Position numbers and translations under genes: made by a program. Below the pieces are notes generated by a model. That model was not told the origin of the DNA, did no database searches, and was given only the letters and a program-made list of their open reading frames with translations. Positions 1 through 9,811 of a stretch of 64,000 nucleotides of DNA are shown here, one piece after another (position 1 is the first letter of the stretch; every line of letters begins with the position of its first letter). The DNA comes from Lampris incognitus (lineage: Eukaryota > Chordata > Actinopteri > Lampriformes > Lampridae), in NCBI RefSeq assembly GCF_029633865.1, contig NC_079219.1, positions 17,943,963-18,007,962 of the forward strand. Reading direction: 5' to 3'.

Positions 1-569
1 AGGTTTTCTGGCACAAAGCCCTGAAGCCTAATCAAATAGAGACATACAAACGCTTTCAACACATGGAAGCTTAGCTCTGGCAAATCAGACATTGCTGGTT
101 GTGATACAACACATATCCACTGGTGCTCCAGTGCGGGAATGTCCCCCCAGACACAAGATTTAAAACTCGGGTATAATGCGAAATACGGAGAGATTTATCT
201 GGTGGTGATAGCCTTAATCATCATTGTGGAAATTTGTTTCTGCAAGGGCTTGAATGTCATGGACAATCATTTGTATGTAAAAGTCCCACACTAGCTTTAA
301 TGATCTTGACATTGCAAGTCTTAATGTATAACGCTTTAAATAAAGGCATAAAAAGAGATATAGAATACAATGAAATACGTATTAAAAGATTAAATGAATG
401 AGATAAAGATATGTTAATAAAGAAATTAAGAAATAAAAAAATGTAAATACAATAATTAAGGCCAAAGCAACTGTCATCAGACTTAAAACTCAAGCAAAGG
501 TAAAATTATTTTGATCATCTCGAGTCTTCAGCAAAGGCAACACTGATTAGACAGCAAGAAGTTGCTCTT

Positions 570-642
570 TGGAGAATGCGGGCATCGATCCCGCTACCTC
601 TCGCATGCTAAGCGAGCGCTCTACCATTTGAGCTAATTCCCC
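570..642 (-). tRNA. tRNA-Ala-AGC: tRNA-Ala (anticodon AGC), canonical
   Basis: This 73-nt gene, read on the minus strand, decodes alanine codons with AGC (A34 normally becomes inosine). All four stems pair fully: acceptor 1-7/66-72, D stem 10-13/22-25, anticodon stem 27-31/39-43 and T stem 49-53/61-65. The G3:T70 pair that marks alanine tRNAs for AlaRS is present. There is no intron and no encoded CCA. The A box (8-19) and B box (52-62) form the internal Pol III promoter. It matches from memory the vertebrate tRNA-Ala-AGC consensus, including A54 and G57. It sits in an otherwise degenerate unit. The first T4 run downstream is about 65 nt away. Confidence 0.95.
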
Positions 643-861
643 TTCTGCTCCTTCAGGGAACCCCACAGGAGGATGACACCTCAAGGCAGACCTAGTTGTG
701 TAGTTAGTTATAGTCCTTGGTTATAAGTATTCATGAGAACAATATACTTAAAAGAGGCTGAGTTCATTTGAAAATACACTTCTTTCCAATTAAAAGAAAT
801 GGCTTGCCATTCCTGGAGAAATAGATGATAGTACATGAGAGGGATTCAAAAGCGTAACCGT

Positions 862-915
862 GGCATGACGTGACTTAAAATCTAAACGTCACCGGTTAAA
901 GCCTAGGTTTTGGCA
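862..915 (+). pseudogene. tRNA-Phe pseudogene remnant
   Basis: This lies exactly where Phe sits in other units. The 3' half aligns without gaps to tRNA-Phe from about position 30 to A73 but with many substitutions; the anticodon region reads TAA instead of GAA. The D arm and most of the 5' half are missing. Flanks on both sides match the Phe flanks of other units, which is what identifies it. It cannot fold as a tRNA. Confidence 0.7.
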
Positions 916-1523
916 ACAATGCTGTTACTGGTACATGCACTCTCTCTTTTTCATAGACAGCCAGTTCACATAGATCAGATAGTGTTTTCAACTCCTACTA
1001 GTTAACCTTTCAATCTCAAGCTTGTAAATGCTGCTGTCTGTAGAGATTTGGCAGGGGCGGCTTCAACATACAAGAAAAAAACACACTTTAGTACAACACT
1101 GTACTCACGAAGCCCGGCCTCTCCAAAACCCTGGAAAAGCACTTCTTAGTCAAAGTTGTATCTTCAGCATGGAAAGGCCTTCAGGAAATCCTTTTTTTCA
1201 GCCTTTGGGTTTCCAAAAACAAGAAAAGTACAGACTGCAGTAGAACATGGTACTTGCTAAGCCCGGCTGCTCGAAAAGACAGGAAAAGCAACTCACAGTT
1301 AAAGGTGTATCTTCAGTATGGAAAGGCTTTTAGGAAATGCTTTCTTAAGCTTTGGCACAACATATCAAAAAGGGTTAGTTGTGAAGAATGTGGGTGTCAA
1401 CCACAGTACCTGAAATGTGAAGCAGGCCTTCAATCATAGCAGGTAATATCACAGGCAGGGAAAGGTTGAACAAAGAAGATTCAAACAACTTCGTTCGAAA
1501 AGGCATATCTGGCTTTGCAGCAG

Positions 1524-1547
1524 GTGTGTGTGTGTGTGTGTGTGTGT
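1524..1547. repeat. (GT)12 microsatellite
   Basis: Twelve uninterrupted GT dinucleotides are followed by a T-rich tract to about 1572. The same place in the homogeneous forward units holds only a short CA run of about five or six repeats (opposite strand), so this is a copy-specific expansion. Confidence 0.95.
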
Positions 1548-2140
1548 TTGTGTTTTTTTCTTCTTTTTTTCTTAGCTCCAATTACGAGGTGGCTGGCCCT
1601 ACAATATTCTAGGACCTCTTGCTCGATCATCCAAGCCATACATCTTTGCTATCCTTGGTTCAGGCAAGTGATATTGTTACTGGAGTGAATGAAGTTGATG
1701 CCCTGGTAATGCCTCTCAACGAAAGATACATGACTGCTGCCTTTACTGAAAGGACAACAACACTGGAGACCGGATGATCACTTCGGTCACTTCTCTTCTT
1801 TCAGCGTTCTCCAATGACGAAAAGCTACACCAATTGTTATCCGTGTACGTCCTTGCCATCGATCGCTTTCTTTTATTTTTATTTTTTACTTTAATCCTTC
1901 CTCTGAATGCTGAGTTTCTTTTTTCTCTGGAGCATCAGAAACTTTTCTTTGATGCTTCTTCAGTTTTTCTACCATAGCTTCCAAACCAGGAAGCTGTCTG
2001 GCTGAAAGCCCTGATGCCTAGCCAATTACAAGCATTTAAACGCTTTCATCAGATGGAGGTTTAGCTCTGGCAAATCAATCATTGCTGGTAAACTCCAGTG
2101 CACCAGTGCGGGACTGTAGCCCACACACCAAGGCGCTCTT

Positions 2141-2213
2141 TGGAGAATGCGGGTATTGATCCCGTTACCTCTCACATGCTAAGCGAGTGCTCTACCATTT
2201 GAGCAAATTCCCC
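2141..2213 (-). tRNA. tRNA-Ala-AGC: tRNA-Ala (AGC), diverged copy
   Basis: The length of 73 nt, the AGC anticodon and the G3:T70 pair are kept. Differences from the canonical copy at 570-642 include A9T in the A box, G26A, C40T (leaves a G-T wobble in the anticodon stem), G49A (A49-C65 mismatch in the T stem), G57A and G60A. The anticodon stem still pairs. Function is doubtful but not excluded. Confidence 0.65.
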
Positions 2214-2457
2214 TTACGCATCTCTAAAGAATCCCAAAGGAGGCTGAAGACTCAAGCCAGATCTAGTTGTGTAGTTACTTAGTTATAGCCCTTGGTTATA
2301 CCTATTCATCAAATTAGTATATTTAAATGAGACTGAGTCCATTTGAAAATACACTTCCTTCCATCTAAAAGAAATGCTCTCCCATTCCATGAGAAATAGA
2401 TCATAGTACATGGGGAGGGAGGGATCAAGATTACAAAGCCTAACCCCTGCATTCTGT

Positions 2458-2530
2458 GCCGAAATAGCTCAGTTGGGAGAACGTTAGACTGAAGATCTAA
2501 AGGTCCCTGGTGCAATCCCGGGTTTCCGCT
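2458..2530 (+). tRNA. tRNA-Phe-GAA: tRNA-Phe (GAA), degenerate, probable pseudogene
   Basis: The 73-nt frame and the anticodon arm with GAA are intact. Changes elsewhere are damaging: G24A breaks a D-stem pair, T55G and G57A hit the B box and T loop, G70C breaks the third acceptor pair, and the discriminator A73 is T. Loss of T55, nearly invariant in tRNAs, makes transcription and folding doubtful. Confidence 0.6.
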
Positions 2531-3416
2531 ATCAAGCTGTTACTGGTACATGCACTCTCTCTTATTTGTAGACAACCAGTTCACATAGAGCAGAGTGTTT
2601 CTAGTTCAGTGCTTGCATTCCAACTTGTTAACGTTTTGAAATGATGCTTGTAAATGCTGCTGTCTGCAGAGTTTTCGTAGGGCCGGCTTCCACAAATAAG
2701 AAAAGTACTTACTGCAGTAGATTATTGTACGCGCAAAGCCTGGCTGCTCGAAAAGCATGGCGCAAGCAAAAAAAAGCACTTCTCAATTAAAGGTATATAT
2801 CCAGTATGGAAAGTCCTTTCGGAAATGCCTTCTTAAGCTTTGGCACCACATATCAAAAGGGTTCGTTAAGGAGAATGTGGGTGTCAATCTCACTGTCCGT
2901 CCCATGCTAAGCGGGCTTTCAATCATATCAGCTAATATCATAGGCAGGGAAACCTTGAACAAAGAAGATTCCAAAAAAATCATTCCCAAAGGCAAAATTT
3001 GGGTTTGCAGCAGGATATGTGTGTGTATACATTTGTTTTCTTTGCGCCAATGATGAGGTGGCTGTCACAAAAATATTCTAGGACATCTTGCTCGATCATC
3101 CAAGCCATGCGTCTTTGCCATCCTTGGTTCAGGCAAGTGATATTGTTACTGGAGTGAATGAAGTTGATGCCTTGGTAAAGCCCCTCAGTGAAAGACACAT
3201 GACTGCTGCCTTTACTGAAAGGACAGCAGAACTGGAGAATGGATGATCACATACTATATGTTCAAGTTGGGATAATAATAATACTCATATCAAAATGTTA
3301 AATGTTTACATAAATGTTTTACTCAAATTGCACAAACAAATTCAGATTTTGTTCCAGTAACACATGCAACCAAAAAACACATCTATGAATAGCTTATATG
3401 ACACCAGAGACCATTC

Positions 3417-3418
3417 TC
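3417..3418. other. Inversion junction: array orientation flips
   Basis: Left of this point the sequence is the reverse complement of the distal spacer (near the segment that reads AGAATGGTCTCTGG in forward units). Right of it begins the forward segment CAATAGCTTAAGAAGG, normally internal to the proximal part of a unit. Neither side is a natural unit boundary, so both units are broken here. I see no insertion at the join. Confidence 0.85.
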
Positions 3419-3855
3419 AATAGCTTAAGAAGGCATTTCCAAAAGGCCTTTCCATACTGGATATATAGCTTTAATTGAGAAGTGCATTTTTTGGCTTTAT
3501 GATCAGTCAGGCTTAGAAAGTAAAGTGTTTTATTGCACTCTGTACTTTTCTTGTTTGTGAAAGCCTCAAGGCTTAAAGAAGCATTTCTTGAAGGGCTTTG
3601 CACACTGAAGATACACCTTGACTGATTGCTTTTCCATGCTTTTGGAGCGGCTGGGCTTCGCGTGTACAATGTTCTACTGCAGTAAGTACTTTTCTTGTTT
3701 GAGGAAGCCGGCCTACAAAAACTGTGCAGACAGCAGCATTTACAAGCTTCAGTTCGAAAGGTTAACAAGTTGGAATACAAGCACTGAACTAGAAACTCTC
3801 TGATCTATGTGAACTGGCGCCTACAAACAACAGAGAGCGCATGTACCAGCTTGGT

Positions 3856-3928
3856 TGCCGAAACCCGGGATCGAACCAGGTACCTTTAGATCTTCAGTCT
3901 AACGCTCTCCCAACTGAGGTATTTCGGC
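3856..3928 (-). tRNA. tRNA-Phe-GAA: tRNA-Phe (GAA), slightly diverged
   Basis: This 73-nt gene on the minus strand has anticodon GAA and full acceptor, anticodon and T stems. Two changes from the main-array consensus are seen: G10C, which breaks the first D-stem pair and alters the A box, and C48A. It may be weakly functional. It is the leftmost Phe copy in the forward array. Confidence 0.8.
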
Positions 3929-4172
3929 ACGGAACGCAGGGGTTAAGCCTTGTAATCTTGATCTCTCCCTCCCCATGTACTATGATCTATTTCTCACGAA
4001 ATGGGAGAGCATTTCTTTTGAATGGAAGCAAGTGCATTTTCAAATGGACTTAGTCTCATTGAAATACACTATTTTGACGAATACTTATAACCAAGGGCTA
4101 TAACTAAGTAACTACACAACTAGGTCTGGCTTGAGGCTTCAGCCTCCATTGGGGTTCACTTAAGGCGCTTAA

Positions 4173-4245
4173 GGGGAATTAGCTCAAATGGTACAGCGCT
4201 CGCTTAGCATGCGAGAAGTAGCGGGATCGATGCCCGCGTTCTCCA
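4173..4245 (+). tRNA. tRNA-Ala-AGC: tRNA-Ala (AGC), near-canonical
   Basis: This is a 73-nt gene with AGC, G3:T70 and G57 as in the copy at 570-642. It differs by G22C (breaks the C13-G22 pair at the end of the D stem), G45A and A66G (T7-G66 wobble). The anticodon stem is perfect. It lies 244 bp from the divergent Phe gene. Confidence 0.85.
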
Positions 4246-4831
4246 AAGAGCTCTTTCTTGCATGTGTAGTCAGTGTTGCCTTTGCTAAAGACTCCAAATC
4301 ATCTAAATAATGTTGCCATTGCTTGGGTTTTGAGCATGACGACAGTTGCTTTGCCCTTTCTTATTCTATTTAATTTTGTTGTCTCTTAATCAATGTTTAA
4401 CATGATTTTATCTTATTAATTAATTCTTTTAAAAATGCATTTTTAATGTATTCTATAGCTCTTTATAACACCTTTATTTAAAGCCTTATTGATGAAGACT
4501 TGCAATGTCAAGATCATTATAGCTAGAGTGTGGGACTTTTACATACAAATAAATGTCCGTGACATTGCAGCCCTAACTGAACAAGTTCACACAATGATGA
4601 TTAAGCCTGTCCCCGCCAGGTAAAGTGCTCTGCATTCTGCATCATACCGGAGTTTTAAATGTGGTGTTTGGTTGACATTGCCGCACTGGTGCACCAGAGA
4701 TTTTGCGTTGTATAGCAACCAGCAACGATTGATTTGCCTGAGCTAAACTTCCATGTGATGAAAGCGTTCGAATGCTTGTAATTGCCTAGCCATCAGGGCT
4801 TTCTGTCAGACAGCTTCGGGGCTTGGAAGCT

Positions 4832-5071
4832 ATGGTAGAAAAACCTAAGAAGCGTCAAAGAAAAGCTTCTATTGCTACAGAGAAAAAAATAATCTCAGCA
4901 TTCAGAGGAAGGATTAAAGTTAAATAAATAAATAAAAGAAAGCGATCGATGGCGAGGACGAACGCAGATAACCACTGGTGGAGCTTTGTGTCACTTGAGA
5001 GTGCTGAAAGAAGAGAATTAATTGGTCTTGCTGTCAGAAGGAGGAGAAAAACATCTCCGCTTCAGGTTTAA
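4832..5071 (+). other. Lys/Arg-rich open-frame remnant in the distal spacer
   Basis: The frame from ATG at 4832 to TAA at 5069-5071 is 80 codons with one internal stop (codon 32). The part after the stop encodes a basic segment with WWSF near its middle and RRRRKTSPLQV at the end. Parts of the same frame stay open in diverged copies (R2 near 1785-1850 on the minus strand; F2 near 8512-8646). In the homogeneous units the first W of WW is a stop, and a 71-codon frame ends there (for example 39281-39496). I do not recognise the peptide. It may be a fossil coding fragment or chance. Confidence 0.25.
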
Positions 5072-5492
5072 AATTTGATGATCACATTAGCTTTAGGCCA
5101 TGCTACTTTTTATTCTAAAAGCATGATTTTTGAAATTCCTTTCACTTAACCAGGAGGTAATATGATATCTTAAAAAATAAATAAATACATTTAAATATAG
5201 CTTTGGACTGTTTTTTGTCTGAAGAAAGAATGGTCTCTGGTGTGATATAAGCTATTCATAGATGTGTTTTTTGGTTGTATGTGTTACTGGAACAAAATCT
5301 GAATTTGTGTGCAATTTGGGGGAAAATATACACTACCGTTCAAAAGTTTGGGATCACCCAAACAATTTTGTGTTTTCCATGAAAAGTCACACTTATTCAC
5401 CACCATATGTTGTGAAATGAATAGAAAATAGAGTCAAGACATTGACAAGGTTAGAAATAATGATTTGTATTTGAAATAAGATTTTTTTTACA

Positions 5493-5651
5493 TCAAACTT
5501 TGCTTTCGTCAAAGAATCCTCCATTTGCAGCAATTACAGCATTGCAGACCTTTGGCATTCTAGCTGTTAATTTGTTGAGGTAATCTGGAGAAATTGCACC
5601 CCACGCTTCCAGAAGCAGCTCCCACAAGTTGGATTGGTTGGATGGGCACTT
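5493..5651 (-). pseudogene. Tc1-like transposase C-terminal fragment (left arm)
   Basis: Read on the minus strand, this encodes the last 52 residues plus stop of a Tc1-like transposase, beginning KCPSNQSNLW and ending GGFFDESKV. The segment matches from memory the C terminus of the fish family. It is detached from any catalytic domain. Confidence 0.85.
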
Positions 5652-5709
5652 CTTTGAGCAGATTGAGTTTCTGGAGCATCACATTTGTGGGGTCAATTAA
5701 ACGCTCAAA

Positions 5710-5865
5710 ATGGCCAGAATAAGAGAACTTTCATCTGAAACTCGACAGTCTATTCTTGTTCTTAGAAATGAAGGCTATTCCATGCGAGAAATTGCTAAGA
5801 AATTGAAGATTTCCTACACCGGTGTGTACTACTCCCTTCAGAGGACAGCACAAACAGGCTCTAAC
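5710..5865 (+). pseudogene. Tc1-like transposase N-terminal fragment (left arm)
   Basis: This encodes the first 52 transposase residues, starting MARIRELSSETR, which cover the first helix-turn-helix of the bipartite DNA-binding domain (YSMREIAKKLKIS region). The match to the family ends at the arm boundary; the frame then runs a few codons into the centre. Residue 4 is I here and K in the other arm. Confidence 0.85.
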
Positions 5866-5866
5866 A

Positions 5867-6148
5867 GGTACTATTTAATGAAGATGCCAGTTGGGGACCT
5901 GTGAGGCGTCTGTTTCTCAAACTAGAGACTCTAATGTACTTATCTTCTTGCTCAGTTGTGCAACGCGGCCTCCCACTTCTTTTTCTACTCTGGTTAGAGC
6001 CTGTTTGTGCTGTCCTCTGAAGGGAGTAGTACACACCGGTGTAGGAAATCTTCAATTTCTTAGCAATTTCTCGCATGGAATAGCCTTCATTTCTAAGAAC
6101 AAGAATAGACTGTCGAGTTTCAGATGAAAGTTCTCTTTTTCTGGCCAT
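5867..6148 (-). pseudogene. Tc1-like transposase N-terminal fragment (right arm and centre)
   Basis: On the minus strand this encodes about 94 residues from MARKRELSSETR. It includes the first helix-turn-helix, a GRPR motif (AT-hook-like linker, near residues 59-62) and part of the second DNA-binding subdomain, ending near SSLNST. It is the longest transposase piece in the element. The DDE catalytic domain that should follow is missing; a full family member is about 340 residues. At most it could give a DNA-binding fragment. Confidence 0.85.
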
Positions 6149-6527
6149 TTTGAGCGTTTAATTGACCCCACAAATGTGATGCTCCAGAAACTCAATCTGC
6201 TCAAAGAAGTGCCCATCCAACCAATCCAACTTGTGGGAGCTGCTTCTGGAAGCGTGGGGTGCAATTTCTCCAGATTACCTCAACAAATTAACAGCTAGAA
6301 TGCCAAAGGTCTGCAATGCTGTAATTGCTGCAAATGGAGGATTCTTTGACGAAAGCAAAGTTTGATGTAAAAAAAATCTTATTTCAAATACAAATCATTA
6401 TTTCTAACCTTGTCAATGTCTTGACTCTATTTTCTATTCATTTCACAACATATGGTGGTGAATAAGTGTGACTTTTCATGGAAAACACAAAATTGTTTGG
6501 GTGATCCCAAACTTTTGAACGGTAGTG
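5993..6527 (-). repeat. Right arm of the palindromic Tc1-like element
   Basis: This is the inverted copy of 5331-5865. It continues without a break into the 127-bp centre (5866-5992), which is further transposase sequence in the same reading direction. The right arm plus centre is therefore the longer original piece, and the left arm looks like its partial copy. Confidence 0.93.
6207..6365 (+). pseudogene. Tc1-like transposase C-terminal fragment (right arm)
   Basis: This encodes 52 residues plus stop, identical by eye to the left-arm fragment. Finding the transposase C terminus next to both ends shows that both ends of this element carry 3' (right-end) sequence. Confidence 0.85.
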
Positions 6528-7442
6528 TACATAAACATTTAACATTTTGATATGAGTATTAATATTATCCCTAACTTGAACACGTAAGTGATCATCCATT
6601 CTCCAGTTGTGCTGTCCTTTAAGTAAAGGCAGCAGTCATGTGTCTTTCACTGAGGGGCTTTACCAAGGCATCAACTTCATTCACTCCGGTAACAATATCA
6701 CTTGCCTGAACCAAGGATAGCAAAGATGTATGGCTTGGATGATCGAGCAAGATGTCCTAGAATATTTTTGGGACAGCCACCTCATCATTGGAGCTAAGAA
6801 AACAAATGCATACACACACACATCCTGCTGCAAGGCCAGATTTTGCCTTTGGGAATGATTTTTTTTGGAATCTTCTTTGTTCAAGGTTTCCCTGCCTATG
6901 ATATTAGCTGATATGATTGAAAGCCCGCTTAGCATGGGATGGACAGTGAGATTGACACCCACATTCTCCTTAATGAACCCTTTTTGATATGTGGTGCAAT
7001 AGCTTAAGAAGGCATTTCCAAAAGGCATTTCCATACTGGATATATACCTTTAATTGAGGAGTGCATTTTTTGGCTTTATGGACAGTCGGGCTTAGAAAGT
7101 TCAGTGTTTTACTGTAGTCTGTACTTTTCTTGTTTGTGAAAGGCTCAAGGCTTAAAGAAGCATTTCTTGAAGGGCTTTCTAAATTGATGATAAACCTTTA
7201 AGTGAGAGTGCTTTTTCCATGCTAATGGAGCGGCCGGGCTTCGCACGTACAATGGTCTACTGCAGTAAGTACTTTTCTTGTTTGTGGATGCCGGCGCTAC
7301 GAAAACTGTGCAAACAGCAGCATTTACAAGCTTCAGTTCGAAAGGTTAACAAGTTGGAATGCAAGCACTGAACTAGAAACACTCTCTGATCTATGTGAAC
7401 TGGCGCCTCACAAACAAGAGATAGTGCATGTACCAGCTTGGT

Positions 7443-7507
7443 TGCCGAAACCTGGGATCGAACCAGGGACTTTTAGTCTAACGCTCTCCCAACTGAGCTA
7501 TTTCTGC
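7443..7507 (-). pseudogene. tRNA-Phe pseudogene with deleted anticodon
   Basis: The locus is 65 nt instead of 73. Eight nucleotides covering G34-A35-A36 and the 3' side of the anticodon arm are gone (positions 34-41, or equivalently 33-40). The gap is flanked by the dinucleotide CT in the intact gene, consistent with slippage. C3A also breaks an acceptor pair. The D and T arms and both promoter boxes persist, so it could be transcribed but not decode. Confidence 0.9.
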
Positions 7508-7751
7508 ACAGAATGCAGGGGTTAAGCTTTGTAATCTTGATCTCTCCCTGCCCATGTACTATGATCTATTTCTCACGGAATGGGAGAGCATTTCTTTTAA
7601 ATGGAAAGAAGTTTATTTTCAAATCAACTTTGTCTCATTGAAATACACTATTTTGACGAATACTTATAACCAAGGGCTATAACTAAGTAACTACACAGCT
7701 AGGTCTGGCTTGAGCCTTCAGCCTCCATTGGGGTTCACTTAGAGTGCATAA

Positions 7752-7824
7752 GGGGAATTAGCTCAAATGGTAGAGCGCTCGCTTAGCATGCGAGAGGTAG
7801 CGGGATCAATGCCCGTATTCTCCA
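7752..7824 (+). tRNA. tRNA-Ala-AGC: tRNA-Ala (AGC), canonical
   Basis: All stems pair; C65T leaves a G49-T65 wobble at the base of the T stem. A57 replaces G57, as in the rest of the array. AGC and G3:T70 are present. It is paired with a dead Phe copy. Confidence 0.93.
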
Positions 7825-9811
7825 AAGAGCAGGTTCTTGCATGTTTATTCAGTGTTGCCTTTGCTAAAGACTCCAAATCAGCCAAATAATGTTGCCATTG
7901 CTTGAGTTTTGAGCATGACGACAGTTGCTTCGCCCTTTCTTATTCTGTTTAATTTTGTTGTTTCTTAATCTATGTTTAACATGTTTTATCTTATTAATTA
8001 ATTCTTTAAAAAATATTTTTAATGTATTATATAGCTCTTTATGATGCCTTTATTTAAAGCACTATACATGAAGACTTGCAATGCCAAGATCATTATAGCT
8101 AAAGTGTGGGACTTTGACATACAAATGAATGTCCGTGAGATTGCAGCCCTTGCTGAACAAGTTCACACAATGATGATTAAGCCTGTCCCAGCCAGGTAAA
8201 GCGCTCTGCATTTTGCATCATACCGGATTTTTAAATGCTGTGGCTGGGTGACATTCCAGCACTGGTTCACCGGAGATTTTGCGTTGTATAGCAACCAGCA
8301 ACGATTGATTTGCCCGAGCTAAACTTCCATGTAATGAAAGCGTTCAAATGCTTGTAATTGGCTAACCATCAGGGCTTTCTGCCAGACAGTTTCCTGGTTT
8401 GGAAGGTATGGTAGAAAAACCTAAGAAGCATCAAAGAAAAGTTTCTGATGCTCCATAGAAAAAAGAAACTCAGCATTCAGAGGAAGGATTAAAGTAAAAA
8501 ATAAAAATAAAAGAAAGCGATCGTTGGCGAGGACATACATGGATAACCATTGGTGGAGCTTTGTGTCATTTGACAGTGCTGAAAAAAGAGAACTAATTGG
8601 TCTTGCTGCCAGAAGGAGGAGAAAAACATCTCCGCTTCAGGTTTAAAATTTGATGATCGCATTAGCTTTAGGCCATGCTACTTTTTATTTTAAAAGCATG
8701 ATTTTTGAAATTCCTTTTGCTTTACCAGGAGGTAATATGATATCTTAAAAAAAAAAACTTAAAAATAGCTTTGGACTGTTTTTGTCTGAAGAAAGAATGG
8801 TCTCTGGTGTGATATAGGTTATTCATAGATGTGTTTTTTGGTTGTATGTGTTACTGGAACAAAATCTGAATTTGTTTGTGCAATTTGAGTGAAACAATTA
8901 TGTAAACATTTAACATTTTGATATGAGTATTAATATTATCCCAACTTGAACACATATGTGATCATCCATTCTCCAGTTCTGCTGTCCTTTCAGTAAAGGC
9001 AGCAGTCATGTGTCTTTCACTGAGGGGCTTTACCAAGGCATCAACTTCATTCACTCCAGTAACAATATCACTTGCCTGAACCAAGGATAGCAAAGGAGTA
9101 TGGCTTGAATGATCGAGCAAGGTGTCCTAGAATATTTTTGTGACAGCCACCTCATTATTGGAGCTAAGAAAACAAATGCATACACACACACAATCCTGCT
9201 GCAAGGCCAGATTTTGCCTTTGGGAATGATTTTTTTGGAATCTTCTTTGTTCAAGTTTTCCCTGCCTATGATATTAGCTGATATGATTGAAAGCCCACTT
9301 AGCATGGGAAGGACAGTGAGATTGACTCCCACATGCTCCTTAATGAACCCTTTTTGATATGTAGTGCAATAGCTTAAGAAGGCATTTCCAAAAGGCCTTT
9401 CCATACCGGATATATACCTTTAATTGAGAAGAGCGTTTTTTGGCTTTATGATCAGTCGGGCTTAGAACGTACAGTGTTTTACTGCAGTCTGTACTTTTCT
9501 TGTTTGTGAAAGGCTCAAGGCTTAAAGAAGCATTTCTTGAAGGCTTTTCCATACTGATAATTCACCTTTATGTGAGAGTGCTTTTTCCATGCTTTTGGAG
9601 CGGCTGGGCTTTGCGTGTACAATGGTCTACTGCAGTAAGTACTTTTCTTGTTTGTGGATGTTGGCCTACGAAAACTGTGCAGACAGCAGCATTTACAAGC
9701 TTCAGTTCGAAAGGTTAACAAGTTGGAATGCAAGCAATGAACTAGAAACACACTCTGATCAATGTGAACTGACTGTCTACAAATAAGAGAGCGCGCACGT
9801 ACCAGCTTGGT

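Larger units (their letters stand above)
1..1781 (-). repeat. Degenerate reverse-oriented tDNA unit R1 (partial)
   Basis: This is the reverse complement of the forward unit, read in the order distal spacer, Ala, inter-tRNA spacer, Phe remnant, internal subrepeats and proximal segment. The match to forward units is clear but much more diverged than units are from one another further right. The left end is cut by the window. The right end stops at the GATCATCC unit-start motif (reverse complement near 1773-1780) and is followed by a truncated neighbour. Apart from the two tRNA loci and a GT microsatellite I see no gene. Confidence 0.85.
1782..3417 (-). repeat. Truncated reverse-oriented tDNA unit R2
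   Basis: This is a second reverse-oriented unit of about 1.64 kb, well short of the full 2.38 kb. It begins inside the distal spacer; roughly 350 bp that normally adjoin the unit boundary are missing at the R1/R2 junction. The distal spacer between about 2110 and 2135 has lost several hundred more bases. Only part of the internal subrepeat pair is kept (about 2690-2850). The unit runs out to the end of the segment resembling the F1 spacer at 3417, where orientation flips. Confidence 0.8.
5331..5865 (+). repeat. Left arm of the palindromic Tc1-like element
   Basis: This 535-bp arm is mirrored base for base by 5993-6527 with no length difference (paired coordinates sum to 11858). The junction between transposase 3' sequence and 5' untranslated sequence inside the arm is near 5655-5660. 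Confidence 0.93.
5331..6527. mobile_element. Tc1-like DNA transposon, palindromic non-autonomous derivative
   Basis: The 1197-bp element is bounded by TA at 5329-5330 and 6528-6529, the target duplication of Tc1/mariner elements. Ends read CACTACCGTTC and its complement, typical of fish Tc1-like elements. It is not a normal transposon: two 535-bp arms are inverted copies around a 127-bp centre. Each arm contains, from the outside in, the terminal repeat, the last 52 transposase codons, then 5' untranslated sequence and the transposase start. The catalytic DDE region is absent, so it cannot encode an active transposase. By eye the arms differ at one base (5720 versus 6138). The site lacking the insertion survives in F3 at 11279-11280. 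Confidence 0.93.
3418..6589 (+). repeat. Forward tDNA unit F1, left-truncated, split by a Tc1-like element
   Basis: F1 lacks the first ~430 bp of a unit because it starts at the inversion junction. It then holds both internal subrepeats (about 3425-3720), Phe, Ala and a full distal spacer. The spacer is interrupted at a TA by the transposon at 5331-6527 and resumes to 6589. It is clearly more diverged than F3-F25, and its distal end is most like that of F3. Confidence 0.9.
6590..8959 (+). repeat. Unit F2 (2370 bp)
   Basis: F2 is intermediate between F1 and the homogeneous block. Its Phe has lost the anticodon while its Ala is canonical. Its distal spacer keeps the older form of the basic reading frame (ends SPLQV) and has an 11-A run near 8746. 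No other gene is seen. Confidence 0.95.

Noticed and set aside
1028-1439. Short plus-strand open frames in R1
   Set aside because: They fall in the reversed subrepeat region and have no counterpart of conserved frame in forward units.
5861-6148. Transposase N-terminal frame as an intact host-domesticated DNA-binding gene
   Set aside because: It sits inside a transposon with TA duplication, terminates at the palindrome breakpoint after about 94 residues, and has no promoter or exon context suggesting host use.
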